A stretch of DNA of 64,000 nucleotides from Amphiduros pacificus (Eukaryota; Annelida; Polychaeta; Phyllodocida; Hesionidae): the NCBI GenBank assembly GCA_949316495.1, contig OX439000.1:48339720-48403719 (forward strand), in the 5' to 3' direction. Within the stretch, counting starts at the first letter, position 1. Each line of letters opens with the position of its first letter. Of the stretch, positions 10,941 to 25,800 are shown in pieces. The notes below the pieces were generated by a model. The model ran no database searches and had not been told where the DNA came from. It worked only from the letters and a program-made list of their open reading frames with translations. A program made the position numbers and the translations under genes.

Positions 10941-13875
10941 ACTATTCAAATGTTAGTTGTTCCATTTTCTCAATCATTGTTTAACATTTAAAGATAAATT
11001 TTACTGAAATGTTAGCATGATCAGATATCTGGAATAACAGATCAAGAGAATGAATGTAGTGCAATTAAACCATAATAGGTTGGCAGCTTTAGCAAAGTAA
11101 GTGTACACAGGGGAATAAATAACACTAAGTTATGTTACTTAGGCAGAAGTCCAAAGCTTAGTGGTAAAAAATTCAAGAAGCCCACACAGACAAGTTTACT
11201 GAAAGGTAGATATTTTGTTAGATTTTAGGCTGAGAAGTGACAAGAAGGTCCAATTTTACCGCATCACTTTTGGCCCAGGTTATGTCAGATCAAAAAGATA
11301 GGTTGATGTGATGAAGGACATGTCAGGGTGAGGTGGTGACAGCTCGTTGATTCCGTCTAAAGGTTGTCACCATCCTGTGCTTGCGAAACAGACATGAAGT
11401 GAACGCGAAATAGATTGGGAGCAGGGGATTGGAGGATTGCATGACTGCTTGGTTTCTTGCTGTTATCAATGGTTATAGGTGTGTACTGGATCGTTTGTGG
11501 GCCATTGAAGAGATCAAAGCAGAATCTATACAGACAGGTACACCAGTAGAGCTGGCCAAAAACATCACATGCTACCTTCTACTTCACAAACAAGACACAC
11601 TTAACATTCTGTTTGCATCTTCAAATATTTTGGCTTTTTCATGAAATCTTGTGCAATAAACATGACAAGAAATCCCTATTAACCTGGAAATTTCTGCCTG
11701 TTGCTAATCCACCAATAAATGACAAACTACTTTAAGTAATCAAAAGAGAAAAAAAAATCAACACTTCAAAATAATATAGGATTCCAGCAAAGCTTAATGT
11801 TTACTGCTGGTTGTCCAGATGTGGTGAAAAATGTATTTTGATATAAGAAAGATTCAGAAAGACTCCAGGTCTTGAAGCAAGTTGGCTTTTGCCTTGTTGT
11901 GGCTGTTGAGTATTCCACCATCGCCAGGACTGCTGTGTAAAGTGAGCTCGTGTGTCAGACCTCTGTGTTTAGCTGCAGACACCCTAAGTGTGAACAGGAC
12001 ACCTCTCAGCAAAGTTTTGCATGCCGGAAAGAGGGAGATAGATTGAGAACAAAAAAACTGTGTCTCTTTTATGTTGAAAATAAGATGCAGTATTTGTTAA
12101 CCTTAAGCCATTCTTCCTCTCTGGTGTATGTCAGACACTTGTATGTACACCTGAAAGCCACGGTGCAACCACACTCACAAACACCAGTTTTCACTTAGCT
12201 CATTCAAACAAACAAATGAAACATGAAGTAATATAGGAAGAGGAGCAGGAATCTGGCCAGGTTTTATCCCTCTCTGGCACTCAGCCATCAACCAGTCTTG
12301 ACTATTTTTGTGTCATTATTTTGGCATTTCTGGCTATTTTCATGGTGACTGCATTTCCTGTGTGTTTACATATCGGTGTGTGATACTGGTAGCAGATCTT
12401 GGATCCAGAGAACACAGGATCCAGACAGGAACAATTATGTGTGGCAAGCTGACAGTTTACTTTCTATATCACCCTCAACAGCTCACACTCACCCTTGTAT
12501 CATAAGATTAGTTTTATTTGAATCATGCTAAAAGTTTAATAAACAAGTCAAATAATACAATCATAATAAATACTTGGTAATGAACCCCTCTTCTAACCAT
12601 TCATATTCTCACGAAATTAAGAAATGACATTTTTGTGCAAAATTCTAGTTGATAAATTAAGCTGTCTAAAGTGAAGAGTAAACATTTTTGTTTGGAGAAT
12701 ACCTGAGCTAAGCACCTCTCTCCAGCAACTGAGACATGAGGCAGATGGCAAAAAGGGATTTTTTTTATGACTGACTTATTCTTTAAACACTGGTCTTTAT
12801 TTGTGTGCTCTTCCTGGCTAGCTGAAGGGCGACATGCAGACCACAATGAACTCGTTGATGACATTTGATTTATACCCTATTTCTCACTTTGAGCTTGCTC
12901 CCAGCCTTCTAAACACCATGCAGAATGCTCTTATGTTTTATTTTGTACCTTCAAAACATAGTGTTACAGCTTGCCAGTTTTTTGTAAGTAAAATCTCAAG
13001 TGAAATAGGTTGTAAATGTGAGATTTAGATGTGGTTGCAGCCTTGTACTTGTGGTGTTTATAGACTCAACTGCAGCACCTTTTATCTGCACACACCGGTG
13101 GAGAAGAAAATATTCACCATCATTCCTCTATCCACAAATCCAAGGAAACCAACTATGAGTAATATAGAGCCATATTGGAATTTATTTTCGATGTGAATAA
13201 TATTTAGATGAACTTTTCGATTTATTGCCAATGATCATCATTGCAAAAAGCAGTTGGTGTTAGAAGTTTTACAGGACATCAAGATTTGCTAAAATGATGG
13301 GTCAATCTCTTGTTCTGTGTCCATTTTAATATTGTCAACCATCCATCTCAGTCCAGGTTGTCGTAATCAGGATTATTGGTAGCCAATCAATGATCGCTGA
13401 TAACCTCTCATCACCCCTGTCAATATGACTTGCACTTGTCAATTTGTAAAGTCTTAGCGTCTGATTTGCACTAATGAGTTTCTACTGGGAATTTGTGCAG
13501 CTAAGATTGCTGATACACACTGGAGGTCTGGTCGCATTCAGCAGTTAATTCCTGTGAATACTGGCCAAGATTTGGGGGGCTGCAAATACCCAATTGATCT
13601 GAATATTTAAAGCAGTGCGCGTAAGGCGTGCTCAGGCGTGGAGTGTCAACGGGGTATTCTGTCATTACCAGTGACAATATGTTGTGAGTGAGGCTTGTAG
13701 GAGATGCAATTCATTTGATGGTGGCCTCCTGCCTGCCCCACAAGTCCCGTGGGGGATCCCGTGGGGAGAGACGGAGGCAATGACTCATGTGTCCCCCGAC
13801 CTGAATCATGCTGTCCTGTCTGCATGCACACTGGGCTCACTGTCAAACAGAAGCATGCTTGGCATACACTCCACC
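10941..13875. other. MCC intron 1, unannotated stretch
   Basis: No exon or structured element was recognised. Several short chance frames occur in both strands. Confidence 0.45.
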
Positions 13876-14410
13876 AACAGTGCTCAGATTGCTCAGGGTG
13901 CCCATAAATGCCTATAGTGCTCAGCTATAGCAAACAGTGTTCAGATTGCTCAGGGTGAACATAAATGCCTCTACTGCTCAGCTATAGCAAACAGTGCTCA
14001 GATTGCTCAGGGTGAACATAAATGCCTCTACTGCTCAGCTATAGCAAACAGTGCTCAGATTGCTCAGGGTGAACATAAATGCCTATAGTGCTCAGCTATA
14101 GCAAACAGTGCTCAGATTGCTCAGGGTGAACATAAATGCCTCTACTGCTCAGCTATAGCAAACAGTGCTCAGATTGCTCAGGGTGAACATAAATGCCTCT
14201 ACTGCTCAGCTATAGCAAACAGTGTTCAGATTGCTCAGGGTGAACATAAATGCCTATAGTGCTCAGCTATAGCAAACAGTGCTCAGATTGCTCAGGGTGA
14301 ACATAAATGCCTCTACTGCTCAGCTATAGCAAACAGTGCTCAGATTGCTCAGGGTGAACATAAATGCCTATAGTGCTCAGCTATAGCAAACAGTGCTCAG
14401 ATTGCTCACA
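13876..14410. repeat. Minisatellite, 57-bp unit, 9 full copies plus a partial
   Basis: The unit starts CAGTGCTCAGATTGCTCAGG. Two main subtypes differ by CCTATAGTGCTCAG against CCTCTACTGCTCAG, and some copies have GTTCAG for GCTCAG. The order of subtypes (A B B A B B A B A) hints at duplication of blocks of three. It is flanked by related short GCTCA-rich sequence. Confidence 0.92.
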
Positions 14411-14661
14411 AAGTGCTCACGGTGCCCAGAGTTCCCACAATGCTTAAAGGTCAGCATGTTGCTTAATGCCTCGTGTCATGCCCACCATGTCCACTTCCAG
14501 CCCAGTCCTCTTATTATGCTCAACAAAGCAACAGCAGTATGCTGAACACACCTCACAATTTCTTACATATATGTTTAAGAAAGAGATTGCTAACATTCAA
14601 TGTTCTCAACAAAAGTTAATCATAAGAGAAGTTTCAGGTTGGATCACATCCATCTCATTCA

Positions 14662-17672
<3,011 letters not shown>

Positions 17673-18008
17673 CCATGAGCATATAGCACATAACACAGCA
17701 CACAGCATGTATAATGAACATATAGCACATAACACAGCATCATATGTTTAATGAGCACAAACCCAATAACATAGTACTGCATGTATAATGAACATATAGC
17801 ACATAACACAGCACTGCATATATAATGAGCATATACCACATAACACAGAATCATATGTATAATGAGCATATACCACATAACACAGAATCATATGTATAAT
17901 GAGCATATACCACATAACACAGCATCATATGTATAATGAGCATATACCACATAACACAGCATCATATACATGTATAATGAGCATATAGCACATAACACAG
18001 CACCACAT
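17673..18008. repeat. Minisatellite, about 37-bp unit, about 9 copies
   Basis: The unit contains ATAATGAGCATATACCACA and ends TAACACAGCATCATATGT. Early copies are more diverged (AACATATAGC), while the middle ones are nearly identical. Intronic. Confidence 0.88.
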
Positions 18009-21000
18009 GAACAATAAAAATATTACTGATGATTTAATACATGTACAAAATAAAATTGAAACAACTTATTTGTTGTACACCATATGCAAAACAGTGTGGT
18101 TCCATATATATGACAATAGGTTATATTAGATATACCCATTTTATTGTCATGGTGTTCTGACCACATGTGTGTATATACCGGTATATATATTATCTAATTG
18201 ATATCATTATAAAATTACTGATGATTTAAACTATTACAGTTAAGCAGAGCAGATTCACAACTTGTTTGATTGACACCTGCATATATTTATAGTATCTATA
18301 TTCAAACGGTTGAGGACAGCCATAAAAGTGCTCTTGAGTTGAATGAGGGAATTTTTTGTGACCTTGCCAAACAGACAAAGCATGTCAAGTTGGTGCTGCT
18401 CCAAATAAGACTACTGTTACATTGTATAAAACGTTTACACTAACAATTGGTCTCTTCTATGGATATGGGAAGGAAAGTACATTATTTCTTCCTTCTATTC
18501 ATATTTTGAGTATTTTCAAGGTATTGAATATTGTTTGTGAATCAATATGTGTATATAAAGGACAAGGGCTGCTTTTATATTGCTGTGAAAATTTCTTTTT
18601 TATTGTGTTGGTTTTTACTTGAGTTAGAATGTTAATAGGTTCTATACAGTTCTCTATGGATGGGTAAGATGACCTAGGATCTGCCCTTTAGAGAGTGACA
18701 GGGTAAAGAAAGGTCACTTGGATTGACAGTTGGAGGGCATTGACACTCGGAGGAAAAGTGGGCGAGGACAGCGGTCAGAGGTCTCACACCAGAGGGCAGA
18801 CCTTGGGGGACTGTGTAGAGTGGGCCTTTGTCCTCTATATATGTCTGTAGTGGGGCAGAAGGTGGCTGTGAAAGGGCCTTGGAGGGTTGGGATGGAAACT
18901 GGGCGGCAAATAGTTCACCCTGAATGCTACTGTTATGAAAAAGGTGATGACCTTTTCACACATGCTTGTCACATGTTTGATGGATATAATTTGTGTTGAC
19001 ACTGTCATATGGATATTTAATGCCTGCCCAACAAACAACACCAGACAAAGCAACATAAATTAAATTCTATTTTCAAAAGCAATCAGTGTGAAAATAAGTA
19101 TAATGATCTAATTATATAATAATTTACAAACTAAATTGCTTCAGTATTATCAATGGGTATCATTTAAAGTTTGTTTGTGTCAAGAGGAGTAGGGTCATCC
19201 TGATTATCATGGTTTTATCAATACCCATCCAGGTTAATGAATAATAAGTACAACCATGATGGATCGACTCTTATAGATCTATATATATGTCTATCCAGTG
19301 TCAAATTCATGATGAAGTCATACTTATCCTTAGAAAAGTGAAAGAAACATCTTTATCAGTTAACTGTTTTGTATGTCTTTCTATTAGATGGTCCTTGAAA
19401 GGCCGATGGTGTCAAGATAACTTATGTTCTTTTTATCCAACATTATGTCAATTAGGTTGCAAAGGATAGAGTATCAGTGACAGGGCATTGTTGATTCACA
19501 AAGTGCGACAGATGTATTACCAAATAGCTTTTGTGGCACTCATTTTTGTCCGACCTTTGTCGAACTTGCCGTCTGTGCTTTGTGCAACCTGTGAATATCG
19601 ATGGCAGGGTGTGAAAAGTGCAAAGTTGGTGATGAATGAATTGTCAGAATGAGTACAAAAGATCGGGGGAATGTGACAGGCAGCCCTGAAGCATTTGGTC
19701 TGTGTTACGATGCAGGGAGGTGGGAGCAATGGCTGATCCCTGCAGCGTCTCCCCCTGCTAGGATATCACTAGGATCCCTGAAACATTTATCCCCTGCTGT
19801 GATTCTAGGAAGCTTGGAAACAGAGAGAAATCCATCAATAACTTTGTCTAATATTCCATATAAGGATACTGGTTTGGTTGGAAAAAGGTATCTGAGACCC
19901 TGTTTCAGCAATTTTACCTACCGGTATATTCTTTCAAATCAGTACACTGATGGATACTGAGAGGATTGTGGAAGTCAAATTGATACATGCATTTTTCCTA
20001 TATACTGATGCTTTGAGTGTTAGAGAACTGGTACAGATGGAAGGACTTTCATATTTTGTTTATGTGTGTGAGGATGCTAATCAAAAGTGTTAGGAAATTA
20101 TGAGGATACCTGAAGCATTGGCTCCCTTCTCTCTATATCATGGTGACAAAAATCAACTTTATATTGAGAATAACATCATAGTTGATGTTGGTAAGAAGAC
20201 TAGAAGAAAAATTTCCTCTTGTCTTGTTTATGGGAACCAAGAAAAAAAAAAAGTTTAGATTCATGAATATTCTTTGAATACACCAACAACATGGAGGGGA
20301 TGATGATGCCAACCATAATTTGAAAAAAATTATATTCGATACTTGGTGTTGATTATAATTGCATGAAATATGAACCTGCATAATTTGGCTGTGCTTGACC
20401 CAAGATCACCACTTTAAAATGCATAATATGTAATTACATGAAATTTCAGATAGATTTAGATATTTTAATCTTGTATTAATGGCAAAACACACAATTTGAA
20501 ATGTTTTAGTTTATTCAGAGATTCCATGTATGTCATCATGATGATGTATTGTGCTTGACAAAAGACATTCATCTTACAATATGGAGGATATGTAATGACA
20601 ATGCTGAGATGATTTAAGCATTATTAAGCTTGCCAAATACAGGCATCAAGCGTGATGTGCATTAAGATATTGTAACAAGTAAGCAAATAAAAAAATGCAA
20701 GATTTATGGGTTTAATTATGATGAGTATGAAATAAAAAGCCAGATGTTGTGTTAAATAATTAAGAAGCCAGAAGATGGCCAAGGGGGGAGAGCAGAGCAT
20801 GGATGCTGGGCCACAGACAGGAGGTGTTACTGATGAGCTGGGAGGAGCCCAGGCCAGGTGTGGATTCCTCAGGTCATAGTCTAGCAACTGCAGTAGGCTC
20901 TTGTCAGCATAAACAGATGCTTGCGTATTTCACAATGCCAGCTGATTGCTACATACAGGTTGGGTTACGACACAAGAATCAATTATGGTGCTGATAGCAA

Positions 21001-24000
21001 ATTTAATCTTAAATGCATACATGGTCTATACTTGAAAAAAATATATATATTGGACCATATTCTTGAAGTTATCAGAGATGAATTTATTGAAGATGATTTG
21101 TGATGGAAGATAATAGGATATTTCCATTTTTTATTTCCATCTTTTATTGTCTGCCTGGAGATGAGCAGTAATGAGCTGTGATCATATCACTTCCAGGATA
21201 GAATCATAGAAAGAATAAATAGGTGTGCAATGAATCTAATGAAGGCAATAAACAAATGTTAGCAGATGGAAATGCCTTCAGGATATGCCACAATTCATAA
21301 TTACTTGGTTATGCTTGACAAAATGGACATTTTGTTTATGACCTTTTAAGAATTGAATGTGGAAGGGTCATCGCCCAAACAGCAAGGGTCCTGTAATACT
21401 AAAGGTTTTGACCTGTATGAGTTGTTTGTTACACTTTACATGTATGTGAAGCTCAAAGCACACAAATTATTTCCTGAAAACAACCTACACTAGACCCCAC
21501 TGTGTTTTATTACTTTTTGAGGTAACAAAAAAGAATTGAATGTTGTTGTGTTGATGGGTCTGAAGAGCCTCGCTGGGGTAGGGAGCCTCGCAGCTGGCCA
21601 TCAAGGTCGGCATGGTCAGTGACACCTATTGATGAGACACCATACCTGGTCACAGGTAAAATATAATGGGCACAGTGGGTGTCAGATATGGGAGGGGACC
21701 AGTCTAGATTTATATGAGAAATCTCATACACACAGTCACAATTGTCCACTTCGGTTCAGAGAGTATGTCACAGAGTTTATCCCAGTGTACCTTTATATTT
21801 GTAAAGAGCCCAAACAGATTTGTAATTTAAGTATTTCTTACTTGTGTGCATGTATTTAGATTGAATTCCTGAATTTACCATTCAAGTGATAGAAAATAGT
21901 AGACAATTCTGTAAAATTGCTAGCCCTGGCCAGAAGTTGCTTGCTTTGGGCAACAGATCAGGTTCAAATTTCAAACAGTGGTCTTAAACATTGAACACTG
22001 CCTCTAGAAATGTTGTAAAGATGTTAGAAAAGATTGCTTAAAGCGTTGCTTACAAGGTGTATGAATTACAGGTGGCGTCACCTGAGAAATAACTGGCATC
22101 TTAATTGCAAACTTGCACGGCAAATAATCTGTTTCTTTCGACAATCATTTTTGGATTTGATCTGTCGCATTTGTAGACTTAAATAAATAGTGTATTGGCA
22201 GTCTTATTAGTGGAGAACCAGAAAGGAATGGAACATTGCTACAAAATGAAACTATTGAAAGCTTCTCTTTTGATTTGGAATATTTACAATCCAATTGTCA
22301 AATCCAAGTGAGAAAAGAAAAGCCAGCAAGAAATTGGCATTTGAAAATCAAGATCAAAAGAAAAATTACAATTGCATCTTTAAAAATACTAGAGGGAAGT
22401 TCATATTTTGAAGAAAAAAATGCTATCTTTGAATTGATTGTATTGGTGAGATTCTATCTAACTGCCAAAGTTTAGTGTGAGTGTCAGGGCATGGTGGAAT
22501 GCATGAAGACATTGGTCATGTTGCAGAAATGCAGGGAATCACACCAAAAAGTTTATATACAGTTACACAGGTGTGCATGGAGAGATAAATCTCAACCGGG
22601 TAGGAAAGGTTTTGTCAGCAAGTCTCTCGGGTAATGAAGAATTATTGCTGTATAGTTTACAACATAAGTGTGGAGCTGTTTTGAGATCAGGTTGTGTGAT
22701 GCCTGGCAAAATTACACTGTATACTGCCCAGAAAATAGCTGGTTGGTTTGTATTCATGCTGAATGGATAAAAACACAAAACCTGAGTACAGTAAATATCT
22801 TGCTCTATCCCATACATATATTATTATTTCAAGGAAGATGTTTATAATGTATGGTCTCATCCATGGAAGACATCTAAGATCAAAACTAAGTATAAAATTG
22901 TTTGTTGTTGTATATGTATACTATCAATACCACATAAGCATTATGTAATATTGATTCTAATAACACAACAAGATTTTTTTTAAATGAAAAAATAATAACA
23001 CTTCAAGCAAAATGTATTGGAATTCTGTAATATTTTCTCAGATGACATAGCAAGAGGTGTTATGTAGGTAAGATGGGAACCGATGTATGATACCAAATGC
23101 TCTTGTGGCAAGGCAGCAATGTTGACAAAGGCAGACTGGGTGTCTCCTCAGCAGGTCAGGTCATTGTCCAGCCTTGAGGCCAAAATATACAATCCCACAA
23201 CATCTCTACCAGAAGATTGCTTCCAAAATAGCTCTGAGCTTGAGGCAAGAAGCATTGTAATGATTGCAGAGCTTTCAGTGGTAAAAAAATACATCTTGAT
23301 TGATAATGTTGATTGTAATGTGAAATTGTGAGTTGAATGCTAATCTGCTGTGTTGTTGTGACTAAGAAAGACCACGCCCCTTGCACCTCTGAGTCTGCCT
23401 ATGTGAGATTACTGAGATAAGACAAACATCAATCTGTTGTTAATCCACCAATTATCAGGCAGTAAAATGTGGAGGCTGAGTGTGGCCACAGAATGCACCC
23501 AGGCTTGAAATAAGATCAGATTATAACCCAGCATTCCAATGGAGATCCAGGCATTCAAAGGGGAATAGGCACCCAAGGTGTGTGCAGGGCAAGTCAGCTC
23601 ATTTCATGCTGTGGTACAGACCTTATCATGAGTCTGATGACAGAATACTCCTGATACATAGCAAATGGCAAAGTTGCCGTAGCTTTGCATACCCCCTCCC
23701 CCATCCTTCATCTCACATGCCAATCAATTGGCAATGAGCAAATTTTGTAATTTGTCCAGACCAGACTGGACATTGCCTTGTCTGATAACCGTGTCTGCAG
23801 GGCAGTGAAATGGGGCCAGGCCAGTGGCTCCTGCAGGGCTGAAGGTGTGATAAGCTCGTCTGGGTGCAGGTGATGAGACAATCAACCTACCAGCACCTGC
23901 AGGCTGTGGGAGGTGATACAGAAAGGTTCCCCCCTTCCATGACTGGCAGCGTGACAAGTTCATATCAAAATACACCATTTATAGCAGTGAAAATCAAAGC

Positions 24001-24149
24001 TTAAATAGCCAAACCCATATAGCTGTTATTTAGAAAAAAATCAAAATGTCAGTAGCCACAAGGCACCTATCATAATGTAAAACCAACACAAAGTCAATGC
24101 TTTCTGGGTATAAAGATTCCCCTTCATAGTGGTCCGTTCATGTCGGTTA
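18009..24149. other. MCC intron 1, unannotated stretch
   Basis: About 6 kb with no recognisable exon, RNA gene or terminal-repeat element. It contains short AT-rich simple sequence (for example around 18170-18200) and many chance frames under 105 codons. Confidence 0.45.
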
Positions 24150-24511
24150 TCCTGTCTATCAGGCTGCACTCGGACCAGCCTCGTTCTGTGGGTCACCTCT
24201 CATGTCCACCAGGGCTGCACTCGGACCAGCCTCGTTCTGTGGGTCCCCTCTCATGTCCACCAGGGCTGCACTCGGACCAGACAAGTTCTGTCGGTCACCC
24301 CTCCTGTCCACCAGGGCTGCACTCCGACCACCCTCGTCCTGTCAGTCACCTCTCCTGTCCACCAGGGCTGCACTCGGACCAGCCAAGTTCTGTCTGTCAC
24401 CATTCCTGTCCACCCTGGCTGCACTCAGACGAGCCAAGTTCTGTGAGTCACCTCTCCTGTCCACCATGGCTGCACTCAGACTAGCCAAGTTCTGTGAGTC
24501 ACCTCTCCTGT
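24150..24511. repeat. Minisatellite, 51-bp unit, about 7 copies
   Basis: The unit contains CTGCACTCGGACCAGCC and TCACCTCTCCTGTCCACC. It is GC-rich compared with its surroundings. The period is a multiple of three, so several frames stay open and produce spurious repeat proteins. It is unrelated to the 51-bp array near exon 2. Confidence 0.92.
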
Positions 24512-24726
24512 CAGTCATGCGTTTCTTGGTCTCTCGTGTGTTGCATGGCAAGATAGATCATTGACTGGAGGCATAGTGACACTCCGAGATGACAGATCTA
24601 GGATAGGACTATCATCCATTATGAAGCACCCTGGTGTCTTACATGAAGACAGGCAATCACAAACAAACCTTACAGGGTGTATGCAGGATGATGGATTGTC
24701 CTGGGTACTCCATGGGCCCATCCAGT

Positions 24727-25800
24727 CTGTACTCATCCTGTCTGCCTTTACAGCTGTACTCATCCTGTCTGCCTTTACAGCTGTACTCATCCTGTCTGCC
24801 TTTACAGCTGTACTCATCCTGTCTGCCTACACAGCTGTACTCATCCTGTCTACCTTTACAGCTGTACTCATCCTGTCTGCCTGCACAGCTGTACTCATCC
24901 TGTCTAGCTGCACAGCTGTACTCATCCTGTCTGCCTGCACAGCTGTACTCATCCTGTCTACCTGCACAGCTGTACTCATCCTGTCTGCCTTTACAGCTGT
25001 GCTCATCCTGTCTGCCTGCACAGCTATACTCATCCTGTCTACCTACACAGCTGTACTCATCCTGTCTGCCTGTACAGCTGTGCTCATCCTGTCTACCTGC
25101 ACAGCTGTACTCATCCTGTCTGCCTGTATAGCTGTGCTCATCCTGTCTTCCTGCACAGCTATACTCATCCTGTCTACCTACACAGCTGTGCTCATCCTGT
25201 CTACCTGCACGGCTGTGCTCATTCTGTCTACCTGTATAGCTGTGCTCCTCCTGTCTGTCTGTACAGCTATACTCATCCTGTCTGCCTTTACAGCTGTGCT
25301 CATCCTATCTAACTGCACAGCTGTGCTCATCCTGTCTGCTGGCACAGCTATACTCATCCTGTCTGCCTGTACAGCTGTACTCATTCTGTCTGCCTGTACA
25401 GCTGTACTCATCCTGTCTGCCTGCACAGCTGTGCTCATCCTGTCTACCTGTACAGCTGTACTCATCCTGTCTGCCTGTACAGCTGTACTCATTCTGTCTG
25501 CCTGTACAGCTGTACTCATTCTGTCTGCCTGTACAGCTGTACTCATCCTGTCTGCCTGCACAGCTGTGCTCATCCTGTCTACCTGTACAGCTGTACTCAT
25601 CCTGTCTGCCTGTACAGCTGTACTCATCCTGTCTGCCTGTACAGCTGTACTCATCCTGTCTGCCTGTACAGCTGTACTCATTCTGTCTACCTGCACAGCT
25701 GTACTCATCATGGTTGCTTCCACAGCTATACTCATCAGGGTTGCTTCCACAGCTGTACTCATCAGGGTTGCTTCCACAGCTGTACTCATTCTGTCTGCTA
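24727..25800. repeat. Minisatellite, 27-bp unit, about 40 copies, E-box bearing
   Basis: The unit is of the form CTGTACTCATCCTGTCTGCC plus TGTACAG. Most copies (about 30) contain CAGCTG, an E-box for bHLH factors, usually as ACAGCTGT. Others have CAGCTA or TAGCTG. No indels disturb the 27-bp period, so a 422-codon plus frame (24561-25829, motif ILSACTAVL) and antisense frames (motif DRMSTAVQA) stay open. I regard these as by-products. The last few copies are diverged (ATCAGGGTTGC). Confidence 0.95.
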
